Shown here piece by piece: positions 1 to 6,890 of a stretch of 40,818 nucleotides of DNA. Where the stretch lies: positions 1 through 40,818 of the forward strand of contig CBFHOS010000015.1 of the NCBI GenBank assembly GCA_965657645.1, read 5' to 3'. Every line of letters starts with the position of its first letter. Position 1 is the stretch's first letter. This DNA is from CBFHOS01 sp965657645. Lineage in GTDB: Bacteria; Pseudomonadota; Alphaproteobacteria; Puniceispirillales; Puniceispirillaceae. The notes under the pieces are model-generated. The model was not told where the DNA came from, did no database searches, and saw only the letters and a program-made list of their open reading frames with translations. The translations under genes and the position numbers were made by a program.

Positions 1-459
1 GATGCCCATCCCTTTTTCAATACACCAGTCACGGAACTGGGCAGCTTCATTGGATGAGTATGAGGCTATGGGTTTATTCCCAAGCAGCTTTATTACATAT
101 CCAGTATTACGATTAGCTGTCCTTATGAATACTTTGTCTTTACCCACACCTTTCAGCCGAAGGTATAACTCACAGGCTTCAGATAGACACAAAGCTGTAT
201 CATTTGCCTCATCACTGGCTCTGACTACCTGAATGGCAGGTATATCCATATTCTGTAGCCTTAAACCAAGCCAATAGTCCTCAAGGCGTTGCGTTACAGA
301 CCTTGAGGTTCGGATTGCAGCTTTAAGTGACTTAGTCTTTAGACTGAAACATAGCCTCGTTACTGAGTAAATTGAGGCTAAATCATAAGGAATATGACGA
401 ACATAATAGTAAACACCATCACGAATCATCACGTATTCGGGAGTATTTTTCTTTCTCAT
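1..459 (-). CDS. Tyrosine recombinase (phage/island integrase), N-terminal part, cut by the window edge
   Basis: The minus-strand frame is open from an ATG at 459 to the first base of the window, giving 153 residues with no stop. Residues 10-60 (VMIRDGVYYYVRHIP, then FSLKTKSLKAA) resemble the short N-terminal arm/DUF6538-type region of alphaproteobacterial integrases. Residues 85-150, with alternating helices, resemble the SAM-like core-binding domain. The catalytic R-H-R-Y domain would lie beyond the left edge, so activity cannot be judged. The gene starts 66 bases from the 3' end of tRNA-Leu and points away from it, the usual arrangement for an integrase beside its tRNA attachment site. By eye the segment is AT-richer than the rest and uses AGG, ATA and CTA codons. 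No good ribosome binding site is visible. The integrase family is fairly sure; the exact subfamily is not. Confidence 0.75.
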   Translation of the reverse strand, partial: MRKKNTPEYVMIRDGVYYYVRHIPYDLASIYSVTRLCFSLKTKSLKAAIRTSRSVTQRLEDYWLGLRLQNMDIPAIQVVRASDEANDTALCLSEACELYLRLKGVGKDKVFIRTANRNTGYVIKLLGNKPIASYSSNEAAQFRDWCIEKGMGI

Positions 460-483
460 TCTATTTCACACGCCTAATATGTT

Positions 484-507
484 GCACATAATGTGCTGAT
501 ATATCAG
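484..507. repeat. Two abutting palindromes upstream of the integrase
   Basis: GCACATAATGTGC (484-496) is a perfect inverted repeat around one central A. CTGATATATCAG (496-507) is a perfect 12-base palindrome sharing the base at 496. They lie between the integrase start (459) and the tRNA 3' end (525). That placement would suit a repressor, excisionase or integrase arm-type binding site. The palindromes are seen directly; the role is inference. Confidence 0.5.
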
Positions 508-524
508 GTGTTTAGATGAGAAAA

Positions 525-611
525 TGGTGCGGCCGAGAAGACTCGAACTTCCACGGGGGTTAGCCCACAGCGACCTCAACGCTGCGCGTCTACCAATTCC
601 GCCACGGCCGC
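525..611 (-). tRNA. tRNA-Leu (anticodon GAG)
   Basis: The minus strand folds as a class II tRNA. The acceptor stem is GCGGCCG (5' end at 611) paired with CGGCCGC (529-535), followed by discriminator A and an encoded CCA (525-527). The anticodon stem is CAGCG/CGCTG around loop TTGAGGT, giving anticodon GAG (575-577), which reads CUC and CUU leucine codons. A variable arm and a GTTCGAGTC T-arm are present. The 3' end faces the integrase, so this gene is the likely attachment site of the element to the left. The tRNA sequence is complete, as expected when an element carries a copy of the tRNA 3' end. Confidence 0.96.
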
Positions 612-625
612 ACTTTGAGGTGCCC

Positions 626-656
626 TTTATATGTCACTATGTCCGCCCAGAATCAA
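626..656 (-). promoter_or_regulatory. Possible promoter of tRNA-Leu
   Basis: On the minus strand TTGATT (651-656) is followed after 19 bases by TATAAA (626-631), 15 bases upstream of the tRNA 5' end. The spacing is on the long side. A weaker -10 (CATATA, 628-633) would give 17 bases. Confidence 0.4.
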
Positions 657-664
657 GCGGTGAT

Positions 665-694
665 TTGCACTTGTTGCCTGCTCTTCGCTATAGT
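665..694 (+). promoter_or_regulatory. Probable promoter of allE-lipB
   Basis: TTGCAC (665-670), an 18-base spacer and TATAGT (689-694) form a good sigma70-type promoter. The predicted start lies about 55 bases upstream of the allE ATG. The -35 regions of this promoter and of the tRNA promoter face away from each other in a short divergent region. Confidence 0.55.
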
Positions 695-756
695 GGTAGC
701 ACCGTGATACGCGCATGGCCTGTCGTGACCATATAGCGGCATATTTGAGGAATTGC

Positions 757-1632
757 ATGATGACATCCAAAATTGATCAGCGCCGCACCTATTTCACCGA
801 TTTGGGCGGATTAGCGCCCCAAAGCCGGATGCCCGATGATAAGGCGATTTTCACCACGGCCTATGCACTGATCCCGAAAACCGTGATGAGCGATATCGTG
901 ACCAGCTTTCTGCCCCATTGGCAGGGCATGCGGATGTGGGTTATCGCCCGCCCGTTGAGCGGCTTTGCCGAGAGTTTCTCGCATTATGTGGTCGAGCTAT
1001 CGGGCGATTATGCGGGCAGTACCAATCCCGATCAGGATGACAATGCCCAGCATGTGATCTTTGTCGTTGGCGGCGAATTGACCCTGACCATCAATGGCGC
1101 AGTGCATGTGCTGGCGCGTGGTGGTTATGCCTATATTCCCCCGGGCGCGAATTGGACGATCGCGAATGGCGATCAATTGACCCATTTCCACTGGATTAGA
1201 AAATCCTATCAGGCGGTTGAAAATGTCGATCACCCGGTTGCCTTTGTGACCAGCGATGATGACGTTGCCCCGACTGTTATGCCCGATTGTGATGGGGTTT
1301 GGGCAACCACCAGATTTGTTGATCCCGGCGATCTGCGCCATGACATGCATGTGAATATCGTGACGTTCCAGCCCGGCGGGGTGATCCCCTTTGCCGAAAC
1401 TCATGTGATGGAACATGGGCTATATGTGTTGCAGGGCACGGGGCGCTATCGGTTGAATGATGATTGGGTTGATGTCGAGGCTGGCGATTATATGTGGCTT
1501 CGCGCCTTTTGCCCGCAGGCCTGTATTGCGACTGGCGACGAACCGTTCCGCTATTTGCTCTATAAGGATGTTAACCGGCATATGCCGCTATCGCCCTTTG
1601 GCCATCTATCGAGCGGTGGGGCGCGGCGGTAA
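757..1632 (+). CDS. allE: (S)-ureidoglycine aminohydrolase (bicupin)
   Basis: A 291-residue protein that should remove ammonia from (S)-ureidoglycine, giving (S)-ureidoglycolate, in purine/allantoin nitrogen catabolism. It has two cupin domains, at about residues 60-150 and 195-272. The C-terminal cupin carries E214-x-H216-x3-H220 and Q254. Their spacing (2, 4 and 34) matches the manganese ligands of the plant enzyme (E235, H237, H241, Q275). It ends in LYKDVNR, as in E. coli AllE. I chose the ATG at 757 because GAGG (747-750) lies six bases upstream. An in-frame start at 715 would add 14 unlikely residues, and an ATG at 760 is also possible. Its stop TAA overlaps the lipB ATG by one base. 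No other purine-catabolism gene is in the window. Confidence 0.9.
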   Translation: MMTSKIDQRRTYFTDLGGLAPQSRMPDDKAIFTTAYALIPKTVMSDIVTSFLPHWQGMRMWVIARPLSGFAESFSHYVVELSGDYAGSTNPDQDDNAQHVIFVVGGELTLTINGAVHVLARGGYAYIPPGANWTIANGDQLTHFHWIRKSYQAVENVDHPVAFVTSDDDVAPTVMPDCDGVWATTRFVDPGDLRHDMHVNIVTFQPGGVIPFAETHVMEHGLYVLQGTGRYRLNDDWVDVEAGDYMWLRAFCPQACIATGDEPFRYLLYKDVNRHMPLSPFGHLSSGGARR

Positions 1633-2261
1633 TGTCACCGTCTATCCGACATTTCGACGGGTTACAGGATTATCAGCAAACCATCGAGGCGATGCAGGCC
1701 AATGCCGCCGCGATCCGCAATGACAGCGCGGATGAGGCCCTCTGGATGCTGGAACATGACGCGGTTTATACCGGCGGCACTTCGGCCAAGGATACCGAGC
1801 TATTGGCCCCGGGACAGGTACCAACGCACCTAACCGGACGGGGCGGCGAATGGACCTATCACGGGCCCGGCCAGCGCGTTGTTTATGTGATGCTGGATCT
1901 AAACCGCCGCACCCCCGATGTGCGCAAATTTGTGCATGATTTGGAAGGGTGGATCATCGATACAATTGGCGAATTTGGCATTACTGGCCAACGCCGAGAC
2001 GGCCTGCCGGGGATTTGGGTTCACACCGGACGATCGGTATCTGGGCTGGATAAGATCGCCGCCATTGGGGTGCGTATAAGCCGCTGGGTAACGTGGCACG
2101 GCATTGCCATTAATCTCAATCCCGATCTGGCCGCGTTCGATGCCATTGTGCCGTGCGGTGTGCGCGATGGTGGGGTGACGTCATTTGCCGATCTTGGCGT
2201 TAACGCGACCATGGCCGAACTAGACGCGGCCTTAACCAAGACATTTGCCGCGCATTTCTAG
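1632..2261 (+). CDS. lipB: Lipoyl(octanoyl) transferase
   Basis: A 209-residue enzyme that moves octanoate from acyl carrier protein to the lipoyl domains of 2-oxoacid dehydrogenases and the glycine cleavage system, the first step of lipoate synthesis. The family signature RGGEWTYHGPGQ is at residues 70-81. The catalytic lysine is K141 in the KIAAIGVRI segment and the catalytic cysteine is C175 in IVPCG. HGIAINLNPDL (156-166) is also typical. The length is normal. The start overlaps the allE stop (TAATG), so translation is probably coupled. The last four bases overlap the convergent gene on the other strand. The family assignment is secure. Confidence 0.96.
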   Translation: MSPSIRHFDGLQDYQQTIEAMQANAAAIRNDSADEALWMLEHDAVYTGGTSAKDTELLAPGQVPTHLTGRGGEWTYHGPGQRVVYVMLDLNRRTPDVRKFVHDLEGWIIDTIGEFGITGQRRDGLPGIWVHTGRSVSGLDKIAAIGVRISRWVTWHGIAINLNPDLAAFDAIVPCGVRDGGVTSFADLGVNATMAELDAALTKTFAAHF

Positions 2262-2653
2262 CGCTCTTTGCCAACGTCCAGATCATCCAGATAATCCAGC
2301 AAACTTGTGATCGCCTTGGCGCCGTCTGCGCTATGCCATTCGCGCGCGGGTGCCTCGCCCATTAATCCATCGGCGGGGCCCTCGTGATGCAGGATGATAT
2401 TGCGCCGCCCCCGCAACCAGCCAAGCGCCGCCTTGTTACCAGCATAGGCAAAGGCCATACCGTCCATATAACCGGCCGGTCCGGCTTCCTCATGCTGGAC
2501 AATATCGATGATCGCCGCGGCGATCACCACACAGCTCATCCCAAGGTTGTGAGAGGCGGCCTGTTTCAACTCGTCCATCAACGCATTTGCATGCGGGCCA
2601 AGCATGTCAGTATCCAGCTTTGATAGCCGGGTTAATAGTGCCGGCGGCATCAT
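2258..2653 (-). CDS. Conserved-looking protein of unknown function (131 aa)
   Basis: I do not recognise this protein. It is 131 residues, with no signal peptide and no clear membrane segment. An alanine-rich helical stretch at about 35-50 is followed by GPAGYMDGMAFAYAGNKAALGWLRGRR and then a polar segment, NIILHHEGPADGLMGE. The C-terminal 20 residues are acidic. Its ATG (2651-2653) overlaps the stop of the ATP12-type gene upstream in an ATGA arrangement; a second ATG follows immediately. Its stop overlaps the 3' end of the convergent lipB by four bases. The tight coupling and normal codon pattern support a real gene, last in the rarA-crcB-rluC-ATP12 group. Any link to ATP synthase assembly is only suggested by position. 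Confidence 0.75.
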   Translation of the reverse strand: MMPPALLTRLSKLDTDMLGPHANALMDELKQAASHNLGMSCVVIAAAIIDIVQHEEAGPAGYMDGMAFAYAGNKAALGWLRGRRNIILHHEGPADGLMGEAPAREWHSADGAKAITSLLDYLDDLDVGKER

Positions 2654-3375
2654 GCGTTGGCATCCGTGCTAGTGTTATCGCGCTTGAGGGCTAGGAATGT
2701 CTCGGCTTCGCTGAAATCGGCGATCAATGCGTCGCGGCGGTCTTCGGCCTCCCAATCACTGCCCCATTGTTCGACCTGCCATAATTCATCCAGAAACGCT
2801 AACTTGAACAGGGCCTTGGCATCAATTTTACCGCGCACAAACGCAAGCCCCAGCACCAGCGATCCACCAAGAGCAACAACGCGGTGAAGCATACCCAATT
2901 CCCAATCATCATGCGCCGCAACCGCGCCCCGCAATGCCGCAACCGACTGGTCTGGCTGGGTGATCGGCATGATACCGCTGGTGACGAGCAAGGGCGCGTC
3001 CAATTCATCCCGCGCCCAATCAAGCCACGGCGTCCATTCGGCATTCTGGCGTCCAGACAGATCATCATCCTGTTCGCGGTAACACATCAAATCATTCGCG
3101 CCATAGGCCGCCATTTCATCAATCAATATCTCGCGCTGGGTGCTAACGCGGTCAATAACGGTCACTGCTAGGCTAAAGATAGGCATGGCGCCCGGCTCTA
3201 TTTCATCGCCCTGTGCATCCCATTCCGCCGCCACCGCACTGGCCATCAATGCGGTTGGCAGAGCTAGGATTGTACCGGCTGGCGAGCGCAATGTACGGCC
3301 ATCAAGATGGACCAGATGACCATCATTATCGGCGATGGTGGTAACCTCTTTGTAAAAGCGCTTTTTCGCACTCAT
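2650..3375 (-). CDS. ATP12-family F1-ATPase assembly chaperone
   Basis: A 241-residue member of the ATP12 family. The mitochondrial member binds the F1 alpha subunit and prevents its aggregation while the alpha/beta hexamer forms. Recognisable parts are the N-terminal KRFYKEVTT with the following DGRTLRSPAG (about residues 5-35), the AAEWDAQGDEIEPGAMPI block (about 49-66), the DLMCYRE segment and the C-terminal WGSDWEAEDRR. These are typical of alphaproteobacterial members, where the family is widespread. It starts 36 bases downstream of the pseudouridine synthase gene on the same strand and is translationally coupled to the next gene. The family is confident; the bacterial role is inferred from the mitochondrial protein. 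Confidence 0.9.
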   Translation of the reverse strand: MSAKKRFYKEVTTIADNDGHLVHLDGRTLRSPAGTILALPTALMASAVAAEWDAQGDEIEPGAMPIFSLAVTVIDRVSTQREILIDEMAAYGANDLMCYREQDDDLSGRQNAEWTPWLDWARDELDAPLLVTSGIMPITQPDQSVAALRGAVAAHDDWELGMLHRVVALGGSLVLGLAFVRGKIDAKALFKLAFLDELWQVEQWGSDWEAEDRRDALIADFSEAETFLALKRDNTSTDANA

Positions 3376-3411
3376 GGCCTATTCACTCCGCTAAAGATTA
3401 TTCAAGCTGGC

Positions 3412-4464
3412 TTACTTTGGATCAAAACGCCAATCGCGCCCGGGAAGGGCAAAGCCGAGATTATCAAAACTAACCTGCATATGGGCTGGCAATGCGGCCT
3501 CGACAAGCTTGCCATCGGGCAATTTCAACCGCCATGCGTGCAGATGCAACTGGCGGCTAATCAATTCGCCGGGATGCGCCTCTAGCCCACCATATTTACC
3601 ATCACCGCAGATAGGATGCCCGATATGCGCCATATGCACCCGCAATTGATGTGTGCGACCCGTTAGCGGACGTAACGCCATAAACGCCATTTTGCGGCCC
3701 GAATGATCAATCCTTCGAATTTCACTATGGGCGCGCTGACCATTATCATCGGGGACCATTTTCTCGCCAGCCTTACCCGGCAATTTCAAAATCGCCTGTT
3801 TGATACTCGCGGATAGCGGCGGCAGGCCCATGACTAGTGCCAGATAGGTTTTTTCTAGCTTATGTGTCGCAAAACCGTCGGTGAGCGTGCGCGCCGAAGC
3901 CCGGTTCTTGGCCAATAGCAAAACGCCGGATGTGTCCTTATCAATACGGTGCACAAGGCGCAGGCGTTCATCACTGCCAACCCCGTCATCATTGAGGCCG
4001 AGCAGGCTCTGGAGCATGCCATCAACATGTTTATTGGTGCCAGTGCCACCCTGAACAGCAAGGCCGGCTGGTTTATTGATCGCCAACCATCCACGCCCCT
4101 CACCGACAATCATCGCATCAAAATCACGGCGCAATTGGGGCCAGATCACTGGCGCTTTCTCGCGGGTTGGTTTGCCCGGCTTTGGGCTCGGCTTTACCGA
4201 CTTTAGATGCGGCGGCAGGCGCATTTCCTGACCAGCGGTAATGCGGCTAGCCGGTTTTGCCTTAGCCCCATCAAGCCGGATCAATCCAGATCGCAACATC
4301 CGCTCGATTTGCGCTTGGTCCAAGCCCGGTATCATCCGGCGCAAGGCGCGATCAAGACGCGATCCGTCTTCATCCTCTGGCACAGGTTCCAACCACCATT
4401 GCGGCCCCTCTTTATCGGGCTGGGCAACGTTCGGGGTGTTGGGATCAGATGGCGCGGGACTCAT
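3412..4464 (-). CDS. 23S rRNA pseudouridine synthase, RluC/RluD family
   Basis: A 350-residue RNA pseudouridine synthase. Residues 34-85 (SRLDRALRRMIPGLDQAQIERMLRSG and beyond) form an S4 RNA-binding domain. The catalytic domain begins near residue 115 and carries HRIDKDTSG with the catalytic aspartate D175. GRTHQLRVHMAHIGHPICGD follows in the C-terminal half. The S4 domain and position beside crcB and rarA fit the RluC-like enzyme of Alphaproteobacteria, which in E. coli modifies 23S U955, U2504 and U2580. Target specificity cannot be read from the sequence, so I leave the symbol blank. A proline- and lysine-rich linker (about 88-105) joins the domains. It starts 18 bases downstream of crcB. 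Confidence 0.92.
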   Translation of the reverse strand: MSPAPSDPNTPNVAQPDKEGPQWWLEPVPEDEDGSRLDRALRRMIPGLDQAQIERMLRSGLIRLDGAKAKPASRITAGQEMRLPPHLKSVKPSPKPGKPTREKAPVIWPQLRRDFDAMIVGEGRGWLAINKPAGLAVQGGTGTNKHVDGMLQSLLGLNDDGVGSDERLRLVHRIDKDTSGVLLLAKNRASARTLTDGFATHKLEKTYLALVMGLPPLSASIKQAILKLPGKAGEKMVPDDNGQRAHSEIRRIDHSGRKMAFMALRPLTGRTHQLRVHMAHIGHPICGDGKYGGLEAHPGELISRQLHLHAWRLKLPDGKLVEAALPAHMQVSFDNLGFALPGRDWRFDPK

Positions 4465-4482
4465 TTACAACTCTTATCATCA

Positions 4483-4902
4483 TCAAACATTGTTTAGGAC
4501 AACACGCATTATGAGGAAGCACAAACCAAACGCCGCCAGTGAGAATATCACCGACGCCGCGATATATGCCCCGGCCATCGCTATGCCGTGCTTTTGTAGC
4601 AGATTACCAGCATCAAGCGCAAAGCTGGAAAAGGTGGTTAATGCGCCTAGGAACCCGATCATCACAAAGCCGCGCCATGCCTCTGGCAATACCAGACCAA
4701 CGCCAACACCGTTTGTTGTAGCACCGGCCAATAGCCCCATCATTGCAGAGCCCGCAATATTAACCAAAATCGTCGCCATTGGGCCGGCTATGCCAAACAC
4801 ACCGGCGCCAACCATCAAAGACACGCTATAGCGCAGCATTGCCCCACAGGCACCGCCAGCCGCCACCGCTAGATACATGCCAAGAGACGCGCTCACAGCC
4901 AT
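4483..4902 (-). CDS. crcB: Fluoride channel CrcB/Fluc
   Basis: A 139-residue integral membrane protein with four predicted helices. The family exports fluoride as an antiparallel dimer. Visible signatures are GGACGAMLRY (16-25), the pore asparagine N48 in VNIAGS, and GFLGALTTFSSF (83-94), which contains the phenylalanines that line the ion path and the central sodium site. The gene lies directly against rarA with no gap: the rarA stop ends at 4903 and this ATG starts at 4902. No fluoride riboswitch is seen upstream, since the upstream sequence is rarA coding. Confidence 0.93.
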   Translation of the reverse strand: MAVSASLGMYLAVAAGGACGAMLRYSVSLMVGAGVFGIAGPMATILVNIAGSAMMGLLAGATTNGVGVGLVLPEAWRGFVMIGFLGALTTFSSFALDAGNLLQKHGIAMAGAYIAASVIFSLAAFGLCFLIMRVVLNNV

Positions 4903-6249
4903 CTATTCGTCCTCACCATCATTTTCATGATTATCGCTTACACCACTTTTCTGGGCGCGTAATTTATCCCAATAGGCCAGCCGCTTGGCGATCTCACGCT
5001 CATAACCGCGTTCCACTGGGTTATAGAAACGCTGGCGTTCCATCCCATCGGGGAAACAATTTTGTCCGGAAAACCCGTCTGGATCATCATGGTCATACGC
5101 ATAGCCGTCACCATAGCCAAGGTTTTTCATCAATTTGGTCGGGGCATTCAAAATATGCGAAGGCGGCATTAACGAGCCGGTTTTCGCCGCCGCACGGTTT
5201 GCCGCCTTAAAAGCCACATAGGCCGCGTTCGATTTTGGTGCTGTTGCCAGATAAATGACCAATTGGGCGATGGCCAGATCCCCCTCTGGACTGCCCAGCC
5301 GTTCATAGCTCTGCCATGCCGCCAAGGCCCGGCTTATGGCTTCAGGTTCCGCTAGGCCCACATCCTCGGACGCAAAGCGGGTTAGGCGGCGCAGAATATA
5401 GATCGGATCCTCACCGCCCGCTAGCATCCGCCCAAGCCAGTACAATCCTGCATCCGCATCAGACGCCCGCAGCGTTTTATGCAAGGCCGACATCAAATTA
5501 TAATGCTGGTCCCCATCGCGGTCGAAGGCGGGGGCGCGTCCGGCAATAATCTTGATCATCGCGTCAGTATTTAGAATAGGTGTTTCCGGCAGACCAACCA
5601 ACAAAGAGGCCATATTTAGCAAATACCGGCCATCACCATCGGCCATCGCCAGCATCGCCGCCCGCGCATCATCATCCAGCGGCAAACGCGCCTCGATATG
5701 CGCCTCAACACGGGCGAGCAAGCTTTCCAGCGCGGTGGCACTTAGGCGCTCTAGCACCATCACCTGCGCACGGGACAACAAGGCACCATTAAGGGCAAAG
5801 GACGGGTTTTCCGTGGTCGCGCCGATCAATGTCACCGTGCCGTCTTCCACCCGCGGCAACAGCCCATCCTGTTGCGCCTTGTTAAAGCGGTGAACCTCGT
5901 CAACGAATAGCAATGTGCGCTGGCCAGCACGGTGGCGGTCCTCGGCACGGGCAAAGACTTTGCGTAATTCGGCAACCCCGTCAAACACCGCTGAGATCGG
6001 TTCAAAAACCATACCGGCCGCATCCGCCAGCAAACGCGCAATCGTCGTTTTGCCAGTACCAGGCGGCCCCCAGAAAATGATCGAGGCTAGATTGCCGCGG
6101 GCCAGCATCAGGCGCAAGCGCCCCTCTGGGCCGATTAGATCGTCTTGGCCCACAACATCATCAAGGGTTTGGGGACGCAACAATTCAGCCAGTGGTGCGT
6201 TATTGTCACCGCCGCCTAAATCCAGCTCGTCCGTTATCCTGCCCATCAT
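4903..6249 (-). CDS. rarA: Replication-associated recombination protein A (AAA+ ATPase)
   Basis: A 448-residue AAA+ ATPase of the RarA/MgsA/WRNIP1 family, acting at stalled replication forks. Walker A GPPGTGKT is at 61-68 and Walker B LLFVDEVHRF at 113-122. Sensor 1 GATTENPSF is at 143-151, with an arginine-finger pair SR at 159-160. The C-terminal half carries the family tetramerisation region (ALHKTLRASDADAGLYWLGRM) and ends in a short acidic tail. The open frame extends to 6306, but I start at the ATG at 6249 because CAGGG lies about six bases upstream and the extra 19 residues do not look like the family. It lies downstream of the ribosomal terminator and probably heads the rarA-crcB-rluC-ATP12 unit. 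Confidence 0.93.
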   Translation of the reverse strand: MMGRITDELDLGGGDNNAPLAELLRPQTLDDVVGQDDLIGPEGRLRLMLARGNLASIIFWGPPGTGKTTIARLLADAAGMVFEPISAVFDGVAELRKVFARAEDRHRAGQRTLLFVDEVHRFNKAQQDGLLPRVEDGTVTLIGATTENPSFALNGALLSRAQVMVLERLSATALESLLARVEAHIEARLPLDDDARAAMLAMADGDGRYLLNMASLLVGLPETPILNTDAMIKIIAGRAPAFDRDGDQHYNLMSALHKTLRASDADAGLYWLGRMLAGGEDPIYILRRLTRFASEDVGLAEPEAISRALAAWQSYERLGSPEGDLAIAQLVIYLATAPKSNAAYVAFKAANRAAAKTGSLMPPSHILNAPTKLMKNLGYGDGYAYDHDDPDGFSGQNCFPDGMERQRFYNPVERGYEREIAKRLAYWDKLRAQKSGVSDNHENDGEDE

Positions 6250-6321
6250 TAATGCCCTGTCTGAAATTATGCCCGCACATTTAGCGGTGTGCCCATAATT
6301 GCCCAAGCCGCTCTGCCCTGC

Positions 6322-6351
6322 AAAGAAAAAGGGCCACCCGAAGGCAGCCCT
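6322..6351 (-). terminator. Rho-independent terminator of the alpha operon (after rplQ)
   Basis: On the minus strand AGGGCTGCC, TTCG, GGTGGCCCT forms a 9-base-pair stem (two G-U pairs) closed by a UUCG tetraloop. It is followed by TTTTTCTTT (6322-6330). It lies 45 bases past the rplQ stop and ends the ribosomal cluster. Confidence 0.9.
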
Positions 6352-6395
6352 GTTTCTGGCCTAAGCCAAATCTTTACGAACGGTGATGCGCTGGG

Positions 6396-6827
6396 CTATG
6401 CGGCTGTCTCTTCAACTGCCTCAACCTCATCATTCATCACTGGACCTGAATCCTTGCCGCGGGCTTCTTCATCGCGGTCAACCAACTCAATAACAGCCAT
6501 TGGTGCAGAATCACCATAGCGGTAGCCAGCCTTTAGAACGCGGGTGTAACCACCTGGGCGCTCGGCGTAACGTGCACCAAGAACGTCAAACAGCTTTTTT
6601 GTCATGGCTTCATCACGAAGGCGGGCAAATGCCAAACGACGCGCATGCAGATCGCCGCGCTTTGCCAATGTGATCAAACGCTCAACAACAGGGCGCAATT
6701 CTTTCGCCTTAGGCAGTGTTGTAACAATTTGCTCGTGCTTGATAAGCGCCTGAGCCATGTTACGGAACAGCATCTGGCGGTGCTGTGATGTACGGTTCAG
6801 CTTCCGTCCGGCATTACGATGACGCAT
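6396..6827 (-). CDS. rplQ: 50S ribosomal protein L17
   Basis: A 143-residue L17, a large-subunit protein near the peptide exit tunnel. The N-terminal MRHRNAGRKLNRTSQHR and the following LFRNMAQALIKHEQI are family hallmarks. VLKAGYRYGDSAPMAVIELVDRD closes the conserved core near residue 120. The last 20 residues are an acidic extension, common in alphaproteobacterial L17. It is the last gene of the cluster, 63 bases after rpoA and just before the terminator. Confidence 0.97.
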   Translation of the reverse strand: MRHRNAGRKLNRTSQHRQMLFRNMAQALIKHEQIVTTLPKAKELRPVVERLITLAKRGDLHARRLAFARLRDEAMTKKLFDVLGARYAERPGGYTRVLKAGYRYGDSAPMAVIELVDRDEEARGKDSGPVMNDEVEAVEETAA

Positions 6828-6890
6828 TTTTATTCTCCTTAAAACCTATTCGGCCCGCTCTTGGCGTTGCCTCTATCCTTGTGCAGACGC

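Noticed and set aside
524..736. 70-residue plus-strand open frame over the tRNA-Leu gene
   Set aside because: It reads the antisense of the tRNA and has no family resemblance.
4241..4831. 196-residue plus-strand open frame
   Set aside because: It is antisense to crcB and the pseudouridine synthase, both of which have clear family motifs; it is a shadow of their codon bias.
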